A DNA stretch of 64,000 nucleotides from Nocardia grenadensis NBRC 108939 (lineage in GTDB: Bacteria > Actinomycetota > Actinomycetes > Mycobacteriales > Mycobacteriaceae). The stretch covers positions 1-64,000 of the forward strand of contig NZ_BDCJ01000020.1 in NCBI RefSeq assembly GCF_001613445.1, written 5' to 3'. The notes below the pieces were generated by a model. The model did not search any database and had not been told where the DNA came from. It saw only the letters and a list, made by a program, of their open reading frames with translations. The position numbers were made by a program, and so were the translations under genes. Below, piece by piece: positions 25,430 through 34,112 of the stretch (the stretch's first letter is position 1; each line of letters starts with the position of its first letter).

Positions 25430-26493
25430 CCGCCGACCTGCCCGAGGGGCGTGCCGAGGAATTGGGCCGAGGTGCGGAACCCGTCTTCGGAGCAGCCCGC
25501 GGGACCGGAGCCCGGCGGGCCGGCCGGCCGCGGTCGCGGTTCCGCCGACTACGCCCGGTCGTCGCCGTTCTCGTCGCCGCGGCGACGCTCGCCTGGCTCA
25601 TCCTGCGGGACACCTCGCCGGTGGGCCATTTCGACTCGGCCGCCGACAAGACCCGCTATCTGGAGGCGTACCACGAGGCGATGCGGGAGATGCCCGATCC
25701 GGAGCGCGTGCTGGACGTACGGACGAGCTACGGGATCGTGCGGGTGTACCGATACGCCGGTCCGGACGGGGCCGATGAGCGGGAACCGTTCCTACTGCTT
25801 CCCGGCACCCGTTCGGGCGCACCGGTATTCGCCGACAATATGCCCGGCCTGCTCGCGCAGCGTGCGGTGTACGCGCTGGACCTGCTGGGTGAACCCGGAA
25901 TGAGCGTGCAGGACCGTCCGATCGAAACCCACGCCGATCAGGCCCGCTGGCTGCACGAAGTCCTGCTCGAGCTGCCCGAACCGGCATTCCACCTGCTCGG
26001 ACTCTCGATCGGCGGCTGGAGCGCGGCCAACCTCGCCGTCCACGAACCCGAGAAGGTCGCGAGTCTGATCCTGGTCGAGCCGGTGCAGACCTTCGCCGGC
26101 CTCTCCGCGGAGTTGCTGGTGCGATCGCTGCCGGCGAGCGTGAGCTGGTTCCCGAAATCGTGGCGGGACGATCTCAGCAGCTGGAGCGCCGGTGGCGCAC
26201 CGGTCGAGGACGTTCCGGTCGCCCGGATGATCGAGGCCGGAATGTCCTCGTACACAATGAAACTACCGACGCCGAAGCTGATCGGTCCGGAGTGGCTGCG
26301 CGCCTTGGAGATGCCGGTCCTGGCGATTATCGCCGGCAACTCGCCGATGCACGACAGTGGTGCGGTCGCCCGGGTCGCCCGGGAGAGCCTGCGGCACGGC
26401 ACCGTGAAGGTCTATCCCGGCGCGTCTCACGCGATCAACGGCGAACACCCGCAACGGATCGCCACCGATATCGAAGAATTCCTCGCCGGGTAG
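25426..26493 (+). CDS. Membrane-anchored alpha/beta hydrolase
   Basis: A 355-residue protein. After a cytoplasmic N-terminus, one membrane helix (about 42-60) anchors an extracytoplasmic alpha/beta hydrolase. The nucleophile elbow is GLSIGGWS, the acid lies near the MPVLAIIAGNSPMHD loop, and the His is in PGASHAINGEHP. The ATG at 25426 overlaps the merR stop; an ATG at 25402 is an alternative start eight residues longer. Substrate unknown; the MerR partner suggests induction by its substrate or product. Confidence 0.85.
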   Translation: MTADLPEGRAEELGRGAEPVFGAARGTGARRAGRPRSRFRRLRPVVAVLVAAATLAWLILRDTSPVGHFDSAADKTRYLEAYHEAMREMPDPERVLDVRTSYGIVRVYRYAGPDGADEREPFLLLPGTRSGAPVFADNMPGLLAQRAVYALDLLGEPGMSVQDRPIETHADQARWLHEVLLELPEPAFHLLGLSIGGWSAANLAVHEPEKVASLILVEPVQTFAGLSAELLVRSLPASVSWFPKSWRDDLSSWSAGGAPVEDVPVARMIEAGMSSYTMKLPTPKLIGPEWLRALEMPVLAIIAGNSPMHDSGAVARVARESLRHGTVKVYPGASHAINGEHPQRIATDIEEFLAG

Positions 26494-26611
26494 GCGCACC
26501 TCCGCATCGGCGGGGCCGGTGTGGCCTGCGGGTCCCTCCCCGCGGCGGCGATATCGTTCCTCAGCTGTCGGCAGGCGCATCCGCTCGTCCGGCCCCGGAT
26601 GGCCGGTGCCG

Positions 26612-27538
26612 TCACCGCATCCGGGGCGCGATCGCGTCCAGGTGTGCTCGGTCCCAGTCGGCGGCATCGGCGGCGGCACCGTAGGTGGATCGCAGGAACT
26701 CCAACAGGGTCGCCTCGGGCTCGTCGGCGGTGCGCACGGCCTCGTAGGGAAGCAGGAACTCGTGGACGGATGCGTCGTAGTAGCCGGCCTCCGGCCGGAT
26801 CCGGGTGTCCGCGTACCCATCGGGCTCGGGATAGGCGTAGGCGCAGAAACTGCCCTCGGCCGAGCCGCCCGGCCAGAAGCCGCTACTGGCCAACTCATGT
26901 GAGTAGCCCTCGACCATGACCCAGTCGGCGCAGTTCGGGGCGCCGCCCGGATGCGGCGGGGCGGTACGCCCGGAGAAGCGGGTATAGGCCAGATCCATAG
27001 CACCCCAGAAGAAGTGCACGGGGCTGGCCTTGCCGACGAATTCCCCGCGGAACCGGTTCAGGACGCGGTCGGCGGCCATCAGCTGGCGCCAGAAGGCGTT
27101 GGCATGGTCCCGGTCGTAGGCGGCATGCGTGGTGTCCTCGGCGAACGGGATCGCCTGTTCCACTTCGACCGGTCTGGCCAGGATCGGGATGTCGATACCC
27201 AATGCGTGCAGGGCGGCCATCACTTCTTCGTAGAACGCGGCCACGGTTTGCGGCTCCAGATTGACCCGGTGCCGCGCGCCGGTGCCGGACCGGATGTGCA
27301 GCTGGTGATCGATGAAGTCGAATTCGATATCGAATGTGCCGCGCTCGTAGGGGATCGCCGAGGTGGTCAAACCGCGTGCGGAGAGATACAGGGTCACCTG
27401 CCACCAGTGGTTGACCATCGGGGCGCGGGCCAAACGGAGCTTGCCGACGATCTGCATCCACATGTGCAGTGTGTCGCGGGTGTCGGCCCAGTCGTCGACC
27501 CGCAGGACCGGCCAGATTTCGTTCGATGTGGTGCGCAT
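26612..27538 (-). CDS. DUF5996 family protein
   Basis: A 308-residue soluble protein of the DUF5996 type, readable from WPVLRVDDWADTRDTLHMW at the start, RAPMVNHWWQVTLYLSARGL, and the later FFWGAMDLAYTRFSGR followed by a His/Pro-rich loop. AAGGGACGG lies before the ATG. Function not established. A DUF2267 gene follows upstream on the same strand (52-base gap), so they may be one operon. Confidence 0.85.
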   Translation of the reverse strand: MRTTSNEIWPVLRVDDWADTRDTLHMWMQIVGKLRLARAPMVNHWWQVTLYLSARGLTTSAIPYERGTFDIEFDFIDHQLHIRSGTGARHRVNLEPQTVAAFYEEVMAALHALGIDIPILARPVEVEQAIPFAEDTTHAAYDRDHANAFWRQLMAADRVLNRFRGEFVGKASPVHFFWGAMDLAYTRFSGRTAPPHPGGAPNCADWVMVEGYSHELASSGFWPGGSAEGSFCAYAYPEPDGYADTRIRPEAGYYDASVHEFLLPYEAVRTADEPEATLLEFLRSTYGAAADAADWDRAHLDAIAPRMR

Positions 27539-27590
27539 ATCCGTCCCTTCGGCTCGGTGCACCCGGGGATTCGGGGCGGGCGGCGGCGCG

Positions 27591-28031
27591 TCAGGCTTCG
27601 GCCATCACCCCCTTACCGCGCAGCACGGTGCCGAGGCGATCCGGGAACACGGCGAAGACGTGATCCAGCTGGCCGGGCGACATCATCCGGTCCAGCGCCG
27701 AGGTGACGCAACCGGCGGTGAACGCGACATCGCCCGCCGGGATCCCGGCGCGCTCGGAGAATTCATCGACGAACTCCGCTACGCCGTGGCCGCCCGGTAC
27801 CCGGCTGGGCACCCAGCCCTCGTACCAGATGCCGCGCAGGTAATCGGGTAGCTGGGCCGTGAGGTGGGCGGAGTTGGGCACACCTATCCGGTCCCGGACG
27901 GTATGCATCCATGCGCGCAGTGCTCGCAGCGCGAATGTGAGGTCTTCGGTTCCCAGAGCGTCGGCGACGGCACGCAACCAGGCGTGTGCGGTGTGCATGC
28001 CGGCGGCAAGGGGGTCATTGTGATGCGTCAT
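27591..28031 (-). CDS. DUF2267 family protein
   Basis: A 146-residue protein with DUF2267 landmarks: DLTFALRALRAWMHTVRDRI (first helix pair), AQLPDYLRGIWYEGW (the central Leu-Pro-x-x-Leu-Arg-Gly segment) and a second helical repeat to about 140. AAGGCAGG precedes the ATG. Members are small helical proteins of unknown function often linked to stress. It is upstream of DUF5996 in the same direction. Confidence 0.88.
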   Translation of the reverse strand: MTHHNDPLAAGMHTAHAWLRAVADALGTEDLTFALRALRAWMHTVRDRIGVPNSAHLTAQLPDYLRGIWYEGWVPSRVPGGHGVAEFVDEFSERAGIPAGDVAFTAGCVTSALDRMMSPGQLDHVFAVFPDRLGTVLRGKGVMAEA

Positions 28032-28263
28032 TGGTGCACCTGCCTTCCGGGTGGCCGGTCCGATGCGCGGTTCGACACCATAATTCTACGGCGTTACCAG
28101 CGGGAACAGCAGACTCGATTCCTTTCTCCGCGGCCGTCTCGGGGCAGCACCGCGCCCTGCCTTCCAGACGACCGGGGTCCGCGAGCCGTTCGTACACCGG
28201 GCGCGACCCGCCCGTCACGGCACGAAACGTAATGGATACGAGGTGATGCACGATCATCTATGC

Positions 28264-28797
28264 ATGACGATCGCACGCAAAGTGGCCACGACAGCAGCTA
28301 CCGGACTCGTCGGCGCGGCGATGGCCGTGGTATCACCGGGGGTTGCCACCGCCGCGGATCCCTGCCAGCTCGGGTGGTCGAATGTCGGGCCCCGGTCATG
28401 CGCCACGAATGAGGTCCGGACGGCTCCGGCATGGACGGTGGGCAACGGTATCTGCGTCGGCATGCTGAGTGCCGCCGGAGTCGCCTACGACGGCCCCCTG
28501 GCGCAGTACCACACCTTCCCGGGCACCAGCCATTCCATAGAACTGCGGCTCACGCAGGGTTTCTCCCCACTGGGCAATTGGGCACCGACCGTCCTGGCCT
28601 GCGATGTCACGGCGATCGTGGACTGGCATAACCTCGACACCGGCCGGAGCGGCTCGGTGAGCCAATTCGTCCCCGCCGGCTACACGAGCTCCCGGCCGTT
28701 CTACCTGCACGTGGACTCGGGCCCGGGCCGGGTCGCGCTCACCGTGCGTACCGACCGTCCGAGCGTTCCGGCGACGGCCGAGGTATTCGTTCCCTGA
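28264..28797 (+). CDS. Secreted protein with Sec signal
   Basis: A 177-residue protein with a Sec-type signal peptide: a basic start MTIARKVA, a hydrophobic stretch to about residue 30 and a cleavage site like VATAA-DPC. The mature part has four Cys that could form disulfides and a beta-rich pattern. No family recognised. Its last 59 bases overlap the convergent LysR gene. Confidence 0.65.
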   Translation: MTIARKVATTAATGLVGAAMAVVSPGVATAADPCQLGWSNVGPRSCATNEVRTAPAWTVGNGICVGMLSAAGVAYDGPLAQYHTFPGTSHSIELRLTQGFSPLGNWAPTVLACDVTAIVDWHNLDTGRSGSVSQFVPAGYTSSRPFYLHVDSGPGRVALTVRTDRPSVPATAEVFVP

Positions 28798-29692
28798 CCG
28801 CGGCAGCGGGGCGTCCGCCCAGCAGTGCCGCCAGTTTTGTCAATTGCGCGGGGCGCTGGGCGGAACGCCAGATCAACGCCATTCTCGACTCCTCGTCGAA
28901 TCCGGTGACGCGCACATAGCGCAGGTCGGCGCGCTGGTTGCGCTCGGCCACCGGGCGGCAGGTCAGCATCGCGTATCGACCGGTCGCGGCCAGCGTCATC
29001 CCCTCCTGGAGGGTCGTCGCACGGACCGTACCGGCGATCTGCTTCCCGAGCGGTGTGAAGCGGGGGAAATGCACATCCCGCCAATATCGTGGTGCCGGCC
29101 CGTCCACCGAGACGAGGTCCGCTTCCGCCAGCGCTTCGGCATCGATACGCTCCCGCCGTGCCAGCGGATGGCCGTGGCTCACGGCCAGCATTCGCGGCGC
29201 CGGCGGGAACGCGAACCCGACCGCGAGTCCCGGCTCGCGGACCGGGAGCAACGCGATGGCGGCATCGATATCACCGGCCAGCAGTGCGCCGAACGGGTCG
29301 CCGAGCGGCAGTTCCCGCAGCGATAGTGCTACGTCCGGGTTCTCCTGGGTGAATCGGGTCAGGGTCCAGGTGATCGTCTCGTAGGCGAGACCCTGGAAAC
29401 CGATCCGGATCGGCGCGGCCTGCCCGGCCTCCCGCCGCGCGCCGTCGACCAGTTCGACCAGCCGGGCGTACGCGGGACGCACCTGATCGACGAAGTCCGC
29501 GCCGCGATCGGTGAGCGTCACCCGGCGGCTGGTGCGTTCCACGAGCTGCGTCCCTATCTTGCGTTCCAGGGCGGCGACGAGCTGGCTGACCCGGCTCTGC
29601 GACACCCGTAGCCGCTGTGCTGTCCGGCCGAAGTGCAGTTCCTCGGCCAGTACCAGCAGACATTCCAGCTCACGGACGGGAAGGTCCGGCAT
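28739..29692 (-). CDS. LysR-family regulator
   Basis: A 317-residue LysR regulator. The winged HTH is at 3-62 (RELECLLVLAEELHFGRTAQRL, SQSRVSQLVAALERKIG), then a periplasmic-binding-protein-like sensor domain (90-295). ATG at 29692 has GGAGGG upstream. It is divergent from an MFS exporter, 91 bases away, and likely controls it; the intergenic region holds two AGCTGATC repeats and a TGATC-N11-TGATCA arrangement of LysR-box type. The C-terminal 25 residues run past the usual domain end. Confidence 0.9.
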   Translation of the reverse strand: MPDLPVRELECLLVLAEELHFGRTAQRLRVSQSRVSQLVAALERKIGTQLVERTSRRVTLTDRGADFVDQVRPAYARLVELVDGARREAGQAAPIRIGFQGLAYETITWTLTRFTQENPDVALSLRELPLGDPFGALLAGDIDAAIALLPVREPGLAVGFAFPPAPRMLAVSHGHPLARRERIDAEALAEADLVSVDGPAPRYWRDVHFPRFTPLGKQIAGTVRATTLQEGMTLAATGRYAMLTCRPVAERNQRADLRYVRVTGFDEESRMALIWRSAQRPAQLTKLAALLGGRPAAAVRERIPRPSPERSDGRYAR

Positions 29693-29783
29693 CCCGCTCC
29701 CTCCGGCGATCGATGAGTTCAGCTGATCGAACAATGAGCTGATCACTGTTGTTCCGGTGCAGCGGGCATCCTTGACTGGATGC

Positions 29784-31046
29784 ATGTCCACTGTGCGTGA
29801 ATTACCGGCACCCGCAGCCGAATCCGGCGGCCGTTGGCCGGCGATCGCTGTCCTCGCCCTGTCCACATTTCTCGTCGTCACCTCGGAGATGCTTCCGGTC
29901 GGCGTGTTGACGCCGATGTCCGAAGGGCTGGGCGTCACGCCGGGGACGGCCGGATTCAGCCTGGCCGTCACCGGGGTCGTGGCCGCTTTGGCCGCGCCTT
30001 TTGTCTCTCGGCTGATCGGCGGCGCGGATCGGCGCCACGTCCTGGTGGCGGCCGCGCTCGTGCTCGCCGCCGGAAACCTGATCACCGCGGTCGCCCAGGG
30101 TTTCGCTGTGCTCGCCCTCGGCCGCGTGGTCGTCGGGTTCGCCATGGCGACGGTGTGGGCGCTCGCGGCGGCGCTCGCGACCCGGCTGGTCGACGCCTCT
30201 CGCGCGGGGCCGGCGGTGTCGACGGTCGTCAGCGGCGTCGCGGTGGCGTCCGTTCTGGGGGTGCCGTTCGGCACCTTTCTCGGCGATATCGCGGGGTGGC
30301 GCAGCGCGTTCGGCTCACTTGCCCTGGCCGCCCTCCTGCTCGCCGCGGCGCTTGCCGCGCTCCTGCCGGCGCTGCCACCGCAGCAGGACGCCGGAGCGGA
30401 CGGTCATTCCGGTTCGCTGCTGGCCGTTCCCGCGGTGCGCCGCGGACTTATCGCGGTAACTCTCCTGGTCACCGCCCATTTCGCCGCCTACACCTACGTG
30501 CGGCCCGCATTGGAGGAATTGTCCGGCATCCACGGTGCCGGTGTCTCGCTGCTGCTCCTCCTCTACGGGCTCTGCGGGATCGCCGCGAACTTCGCCGCCG
30601 GGGCTGCCGCCATGCGCCGCGTCCGGTTCACTGTGCTCGTCCTGGCGATCGGCATCACCGCCGCCCTGCTGGCGCTGCCGCTGGTGGGTACGTCCCCGAT
30701 CAGCGCCGCCGTGGTGCTGGTGCTGTGGGGATTCTCTTACGGGGGTGTATCGGTCTGCAGCCAGATCTGGGCAGTCCAGGCCGCGCCCGAACGGCGCGAA
30801 GCCGTCACCGGTCTGTTCGTCGGCGCATTCACCGGCAGCATTGCCCTGGGGTCCTTCCTCGGCGGAGTGATCCTCGACGGCGTCGGATTGTCCGTGCTGC
30901 TCTGGGTATCGGCGGGCGTGGCGGCCGCGGCCGCCCTGGCCACGGCGCCCGGCGGGGGCGTGGACCGGTCTGCAGTCCGCCGACCGGAACAGCTCCCGGC
31001 CGACAGACCGGATCGGCCGGGCGGATACCGCGAACAAGGCTTCTAG
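29784..31046 (+). CDS. MFS efflux transporter, DHA1/Cmx-like
   Basis: A 420-residue, 12-helix major facilitator protein similar to chloramphenicol/arabinose efflux (AraJ, Cmx) transporters. LSTFLVVTSEMLPVGVLTPM is the hallmark first helix with its acidic residue; the motif C region GVPFGTFLGDIAGWRSAF marks a drug:H+ antiporter. ATG at 29784 is chosen over 29757 for the family N-terminus. The divergent LysR regulator probably controls it. The decayed MFS fragment at 21815-22215 is a relative. Confidence 0.9.
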   Translation: MSTVRELPAPAAESGGRWPAIAVLALSTFLVVTSEMLPVGVLTPMSEGLGVTPGTAGFSLAVTGVVAALAAPFVSRLIGGADRRHVLVAAALVLAAGNLITAVAQGFAVLALGRVVVGFAMATVWALAAALATRLVDASRAGPAVSTVVSGVAVASVLGVPFGTFLGDIAGWRSAFGSLALAALLLAAALAALLPALPPQQDAGADGHSGSLLAVPAVRRGLIAVTLLVTAHFAAYTYVRPALEELSGIHGAGVSLLLLLYGLCGIAANFAAGAAAMRRVRFTVLVLAIGITAALLALPLVGTSPISAAVVLVLWGFSYGGVSVCSQIWAVQAAPERREAVTGLFVGAFTGSIALGSFLGGVILDGVGLSVLLWVSAGVAAAAALATAPGGGVDRSAVRRPEQLPADRPDRPGGYREQGF

Positions 31047-31098
31047 TCGATATGGCTACTCGCCGACTGCCCGGACGCCGTCCGCGCCTACATGATGC

Positions 31099-31725
31099 TC
31101 AGTGCAACGTCGCCATCAGGAGAATACCGAGACCCAGCACGATCAGCGCCACGCCGGATGCGCGTTCGAGCCTCGGGAGCGCTCGAACGAATCTGGCCAG
31201 GACGACGCGATTGCCGATGAGGACAGCAACGACCAGGTCCCAGACCAGTACGACAGCGCACATCCACATGCCGTATGCGACGAGCTCTCCGGTGCTCGTG
31301 CCGACGGTGAGAACGGCGGCGAGACCGGCGTAGAAGAGAGCGTTCTTCGGGTTGAGCGCAGCCGAGGCGAACCTCGTCGCGGCAAGTTTCCACCAGTTCG
31401 CAGCGTTTCCGGCGGTTTCGGCGGCAGGCCTCAGCTCGATCGAGGTGGCGCCGGCCGAGCCCAGGAAGCGTATGCCGAGGTAGATGAGGAATCCGGCACC
31501 CGCGATCTGGACAGCGGTGAACGCGATGGTGTCCGGCCGTAGGATCGACAGGCCCGTGAACGCTGTCGCGACGAAGACGGCGTTGGCGGCCGCAATGCCC
31601 GCACACGCTCCTGTCGCGCGACGCCATCCGGTGGTCATCGACGAGTGCGCGATGAGGAAGAAATCGGGGCCCGGGGACAGCAGGGCAAGGAAATGAGCAC
31701 CGGCCACGGCAGCGAATTGATTCAT
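31099..31725 (-). CDS. LysE-family exporter
   Basis: A 208-residue, six-helix exporter of the LysE/RhtB family for amino acids or their derivatives. LLSPGPDFFLIAHSSMTTGW is the family signature, and NPKNALFYAGL occurs in the fourth segment. AGAGGAAGA precedes the ATG. It lies 94 bases downstream of an AraC regulator in the same direction, a common pairing in which the regulator responds to the exported compound. Confidence 0.92.
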   Translation of the reverse strand: MNQFAAVAGAHFLALLSPGPDFFLIAHSSMTTGWRRATGACAGIAAANAVFVATAFTGLSILRPDTIAFTAVQIAGAGFLIYLGIRFLGSAGATSIELRPAAETAGNAANWWKLAATRFASAALNPKNALFYAGLAAVLTVGTSTGELVAYGMWMCAVVLVWDLVVAVLIGNRVVLARFVRALPRLERASGVALIVLGLGILLMATLH

Positions 31726-31819
31726 TCTTCCTCTGTGCTCGACGGGTACGGACCGGGTCACTGTGCCGTCGTCGCCGCGGAAGTGTCTTGAACGAAATTG
31801 CGGGGCCGGTGTGTTCCTT

Positions 31820-32632
31820 TCAGCGGCTGGCGCCGGCCCGGTACTCGCCGGGTGTGACCCCGGTGCGCGATTTGAAGATCCGGTGGAAGTGGCTCTGGTC
31901 GGCGAAGCCGAGGTCGTTGGAAACCTCGGCCAGGCCGCAGCCCGCGCGGAGCCGGGAACGTGCTCTGATGACGCGCTCATTGAGCTGCCAGGCAATGGGG
32001 GGCAGCCCGGTGACATCCCGGAACCGACGAACCAACTGGAACCGGCTCAGCCCTGTGTCCGGGACCAGATCACCGAGGGCGACCTGCATGTTCGAGGCGC
32101 GAAGGTGCTCGAGGATCGGGGCGACGATGGCCAGGTCCGAATCGCCGACTCCGGTCCCCGCGATGATATGAGCGGGTGCGGTCAGTACCTCGTCGAGAAC
32201 AGTGACGAGCAGTTCTTCCTTCTCGCGCGGGTCGATGTCGGAGAACAGCACCTCGTTGAGGTGGCAGAAGGCAGCGTATCGTCCGGGCTCGTCGATGATG
32301 CGTACCGGCGGTGCGGTCCGGACGGCCCCCATACCGAGTTCGGGGAGCGATTCGGCGAGCCACGCCTCGTCCACATGGAGCATCTGGTAGCTCCACCGGC
32401 CTTCGACGGGGTTACAGGCATGGACTCGGTGGGCGGGAATCACCACGAGTTTCTTCGCCGTGAGTTGCACGGGACCGCCGGGTGCGCCGGTGAACACACT
32501 GCGCCCTTCGTCGACCGCGCCGATCGACACCGCATCGTGGGAGTGCGGCTTGTAGCACGACACGGCGCGGCAGGCGCGCCTGCTCTCGAGAAAGGGGAGC
32601 GCATCGCTACGCCAGAACTCTGCCTGCACCAC
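31820..32632 (-). CDS. AraC-family regulator of LysE type
   Basis: A 270-residue regulator. The N-terminal cupin-like sensor begins EFWRSDALPFLESRRACR with HSHDAVSIGAVDEG, typical of AraC proteins paired with LysE exporters. The HTH pair lies at about 170-268 (DTGLSRFQLVRRFRDVTGLPP, ...ADQSHFHRIFKSRTGVTPGEY). The start is probably GTG 32632 or 32629; no clear ribosome-binding site is seen and an upstream open frame has no homology. It is divergent from the P450 gene. Confidence 0.85.
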   Translation of the reverse strand: MVQAEFWRSDALPFLESRRACRAVSCYKPHSHDAVSIGAVDEGRSVFTGAPGGPVQLTAKKLVVIPAHRVHACNPVEGRWSYQMLHVDEAWLAESLPELGMGAVRTAPPVRIIDEPGRYAAFCHLNEVLFSDIDPREKEELLVTVLDEVLTAPAHIIAGTGVGDSDLAIVAPILEHLRASNMQVALGDLVPDTGLSRFQLVRRFRDVTGLPPIAWQLNERVIRARSRLRAGCGLAEVSNDLGFADQSHFHRIFKSRTGVTPGEYRAGASR

Positions 32633-32795
32633 AGGAGCAAGCCTAGAACTGCGCCGATGCTTCCGCGCACGCCAAAGATATTGAACTATAACGGTTCCCG
32701 GTAGTATCCGCCGGCATGCCCACACTACGAATGCCATCCCATCCCGCAGCGGGCCGGAAGGGACACCACCCGGCACCGGTCGGGGGAGTCACGCG

Positions 32796-34043
32796 TTGAG
32801 CGATACAGATCCGGGTTCGCAGGGGGGATCCCTGATCGCGCACGGGTCCCCGGTACCGGCCGTCTCACATGTGCGGCTGGACACCCCCTCGTTCGCGGCC
32901 GATCCGCACCGCGTGTACGCGGATATGCGCCGGCACGGCCCGCTGGTGCCGATCGAGCTCTCTCCGGGTGTGCCGGCGACGCTCGTGATCGGTTATCAGG
33001 TGGCCATGCGGATCCTCAACGACGAGGCCCATTTCCCCGCCGACCCGCGCCGATGGGAGAAGAACGCCCCCGCGGACTCCCCGATGCTGCCGATGCTGGG
33101 CTACCGCCAGAACGCGCTGCGAACCGCCGGTCTGGAACACGAGCGTTACCGGCGCACCATCATCGCGGCGTTGGACACCGTGGATATGCACAGGGTGCAC
33201 GGTGCGGTGGCGCGGGCCGCCGACGCGCTGATCAACGACTTCTGCGAACGCGGTACCGCCGACCTGCGAACGGATTACGCGTATCCGTTGACCTTCCGGG
33301 TTCTCAGTGAACTGATGGGATTTCCCGAGGACGCCGCGGCCGAGGCCTACCACGGTATGGCGGCCATGCTGGAGGGGGTCGGTGCCGAGGAGGGGCAGCA
33401 ACGCTTCGTCCAGGCTCTGATCGGCGTTGTCGAGCAGAAACGGGCCGCGCCGGGTGACGATCTGACCTCGGAGCTGTTGAAGCACCCGGACGGGCTCGAT
33501 GCCATGGAGATGGTGAATCAGGCCGCGCTCCTGTTCTCGATGGGTACGGAACCTACCTGCAATCTCATCCTCAACGCGCTGCTGCTGTTGATGACCGACG
33601 AGCAGTACGGGGGCGAGGTCCTCAGCGGCGCCATGGCCACCCGGGACGCTATCGACGCGGTGCTGTTCGAGGATCCGCCGCTGGCGAATTGGTGTGTGAG
33701 CTACCCCAGACAACCGCAACTCGTCGGCGATGTGTGGCTGCCGGCCGATCAGCCGGTGGTGATCAGCTTGGCCGCGTGCAACAACGATCCCAGCGTCGCG
33801 GGCGGTGACCGCAGGGGTAACCGATCGCACCTCGCATGGGGAGGCGGCCCGCACGGTTGCCCGGCCCAGACCCTCGCCCAGACCATCGCCGCGCAGGGCA
33901 TCGACCTGCTGCTCGATGCCTTGCCGGATATCCGCCCGAAAGTGCCTGCGCAGCAATTACCCTGGCGGCAGGGCCAGTTCCACCGCGCAATGGCATCGCT
34001 ACCGGTCGAATTTCCGGCGTGCCCGCCGATGCGTCTCGTCTGA
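32796..34043 (+). CDS. Cytochrome P450 lacking the ExxR motif
   Basis: A 415-residue P450. The heme-ligand region is HLAWGGGPHGCPAQ with Cys355, and the I-helix has the FSMGTEPT segment (Gly-x-Glu-Pro-Thr type). The K-helix reads IDAVLFEDPPLANW: the normally invariant Glu and Arg of ExxR are Ala288 and Phe291. The Streptomyces CYP157 family is the established precedent for P450s without ExxR and shares the -DPP- and HLAW-type motifs, so this is probably a CYP157-like enzyme. TTG start at 32796 follows GGGGGAG. No redox partner is adjacent. It converges on the monooxygenase gene. Confidence 0.9.
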   Translation: MSDTDPGSQGGSLIAHGSPVPAVSHVRLDTPSFAADPHRVYADMRRHGPLVPIELSPGVPATLVIGYQVAMRILNDEAHFPADPRRWEKNAPADSPMLPMLGYRQNALRTAGLEHERYRRTIIAALDTVDMHRVHGAVARAADALINDFCERGTADLRTDYAYPLTFRVLSELMGFPEDAAAEAYHGMAAMLEGVGAEEGQQRFVQALIGVVEQKRAAPGDDLTSELLKHPDGLDAMEMVNQAALLFSMGTEPTCNLILNALLLLMTDEQYGGEVLSGAMATRDAIDAVLFEDPPLANWCVSYPRQPQLVGDVWLPADQPVVISLAACNNDPSVAGGDRRGNRSHLAWGGGPHGCPAQTLAQTIAAQGIDLLLDALPDIRPKVPAQQLPWRQGQFHRAMASLPVEFPACPPMRLV

Positions 34044-34112
34044 GCGGGGACTACGTCGGACACCACACGGCGGCGGGCGCGTGCGGCACCCGCCACCGGC
34101 AGTACCTCTCGG

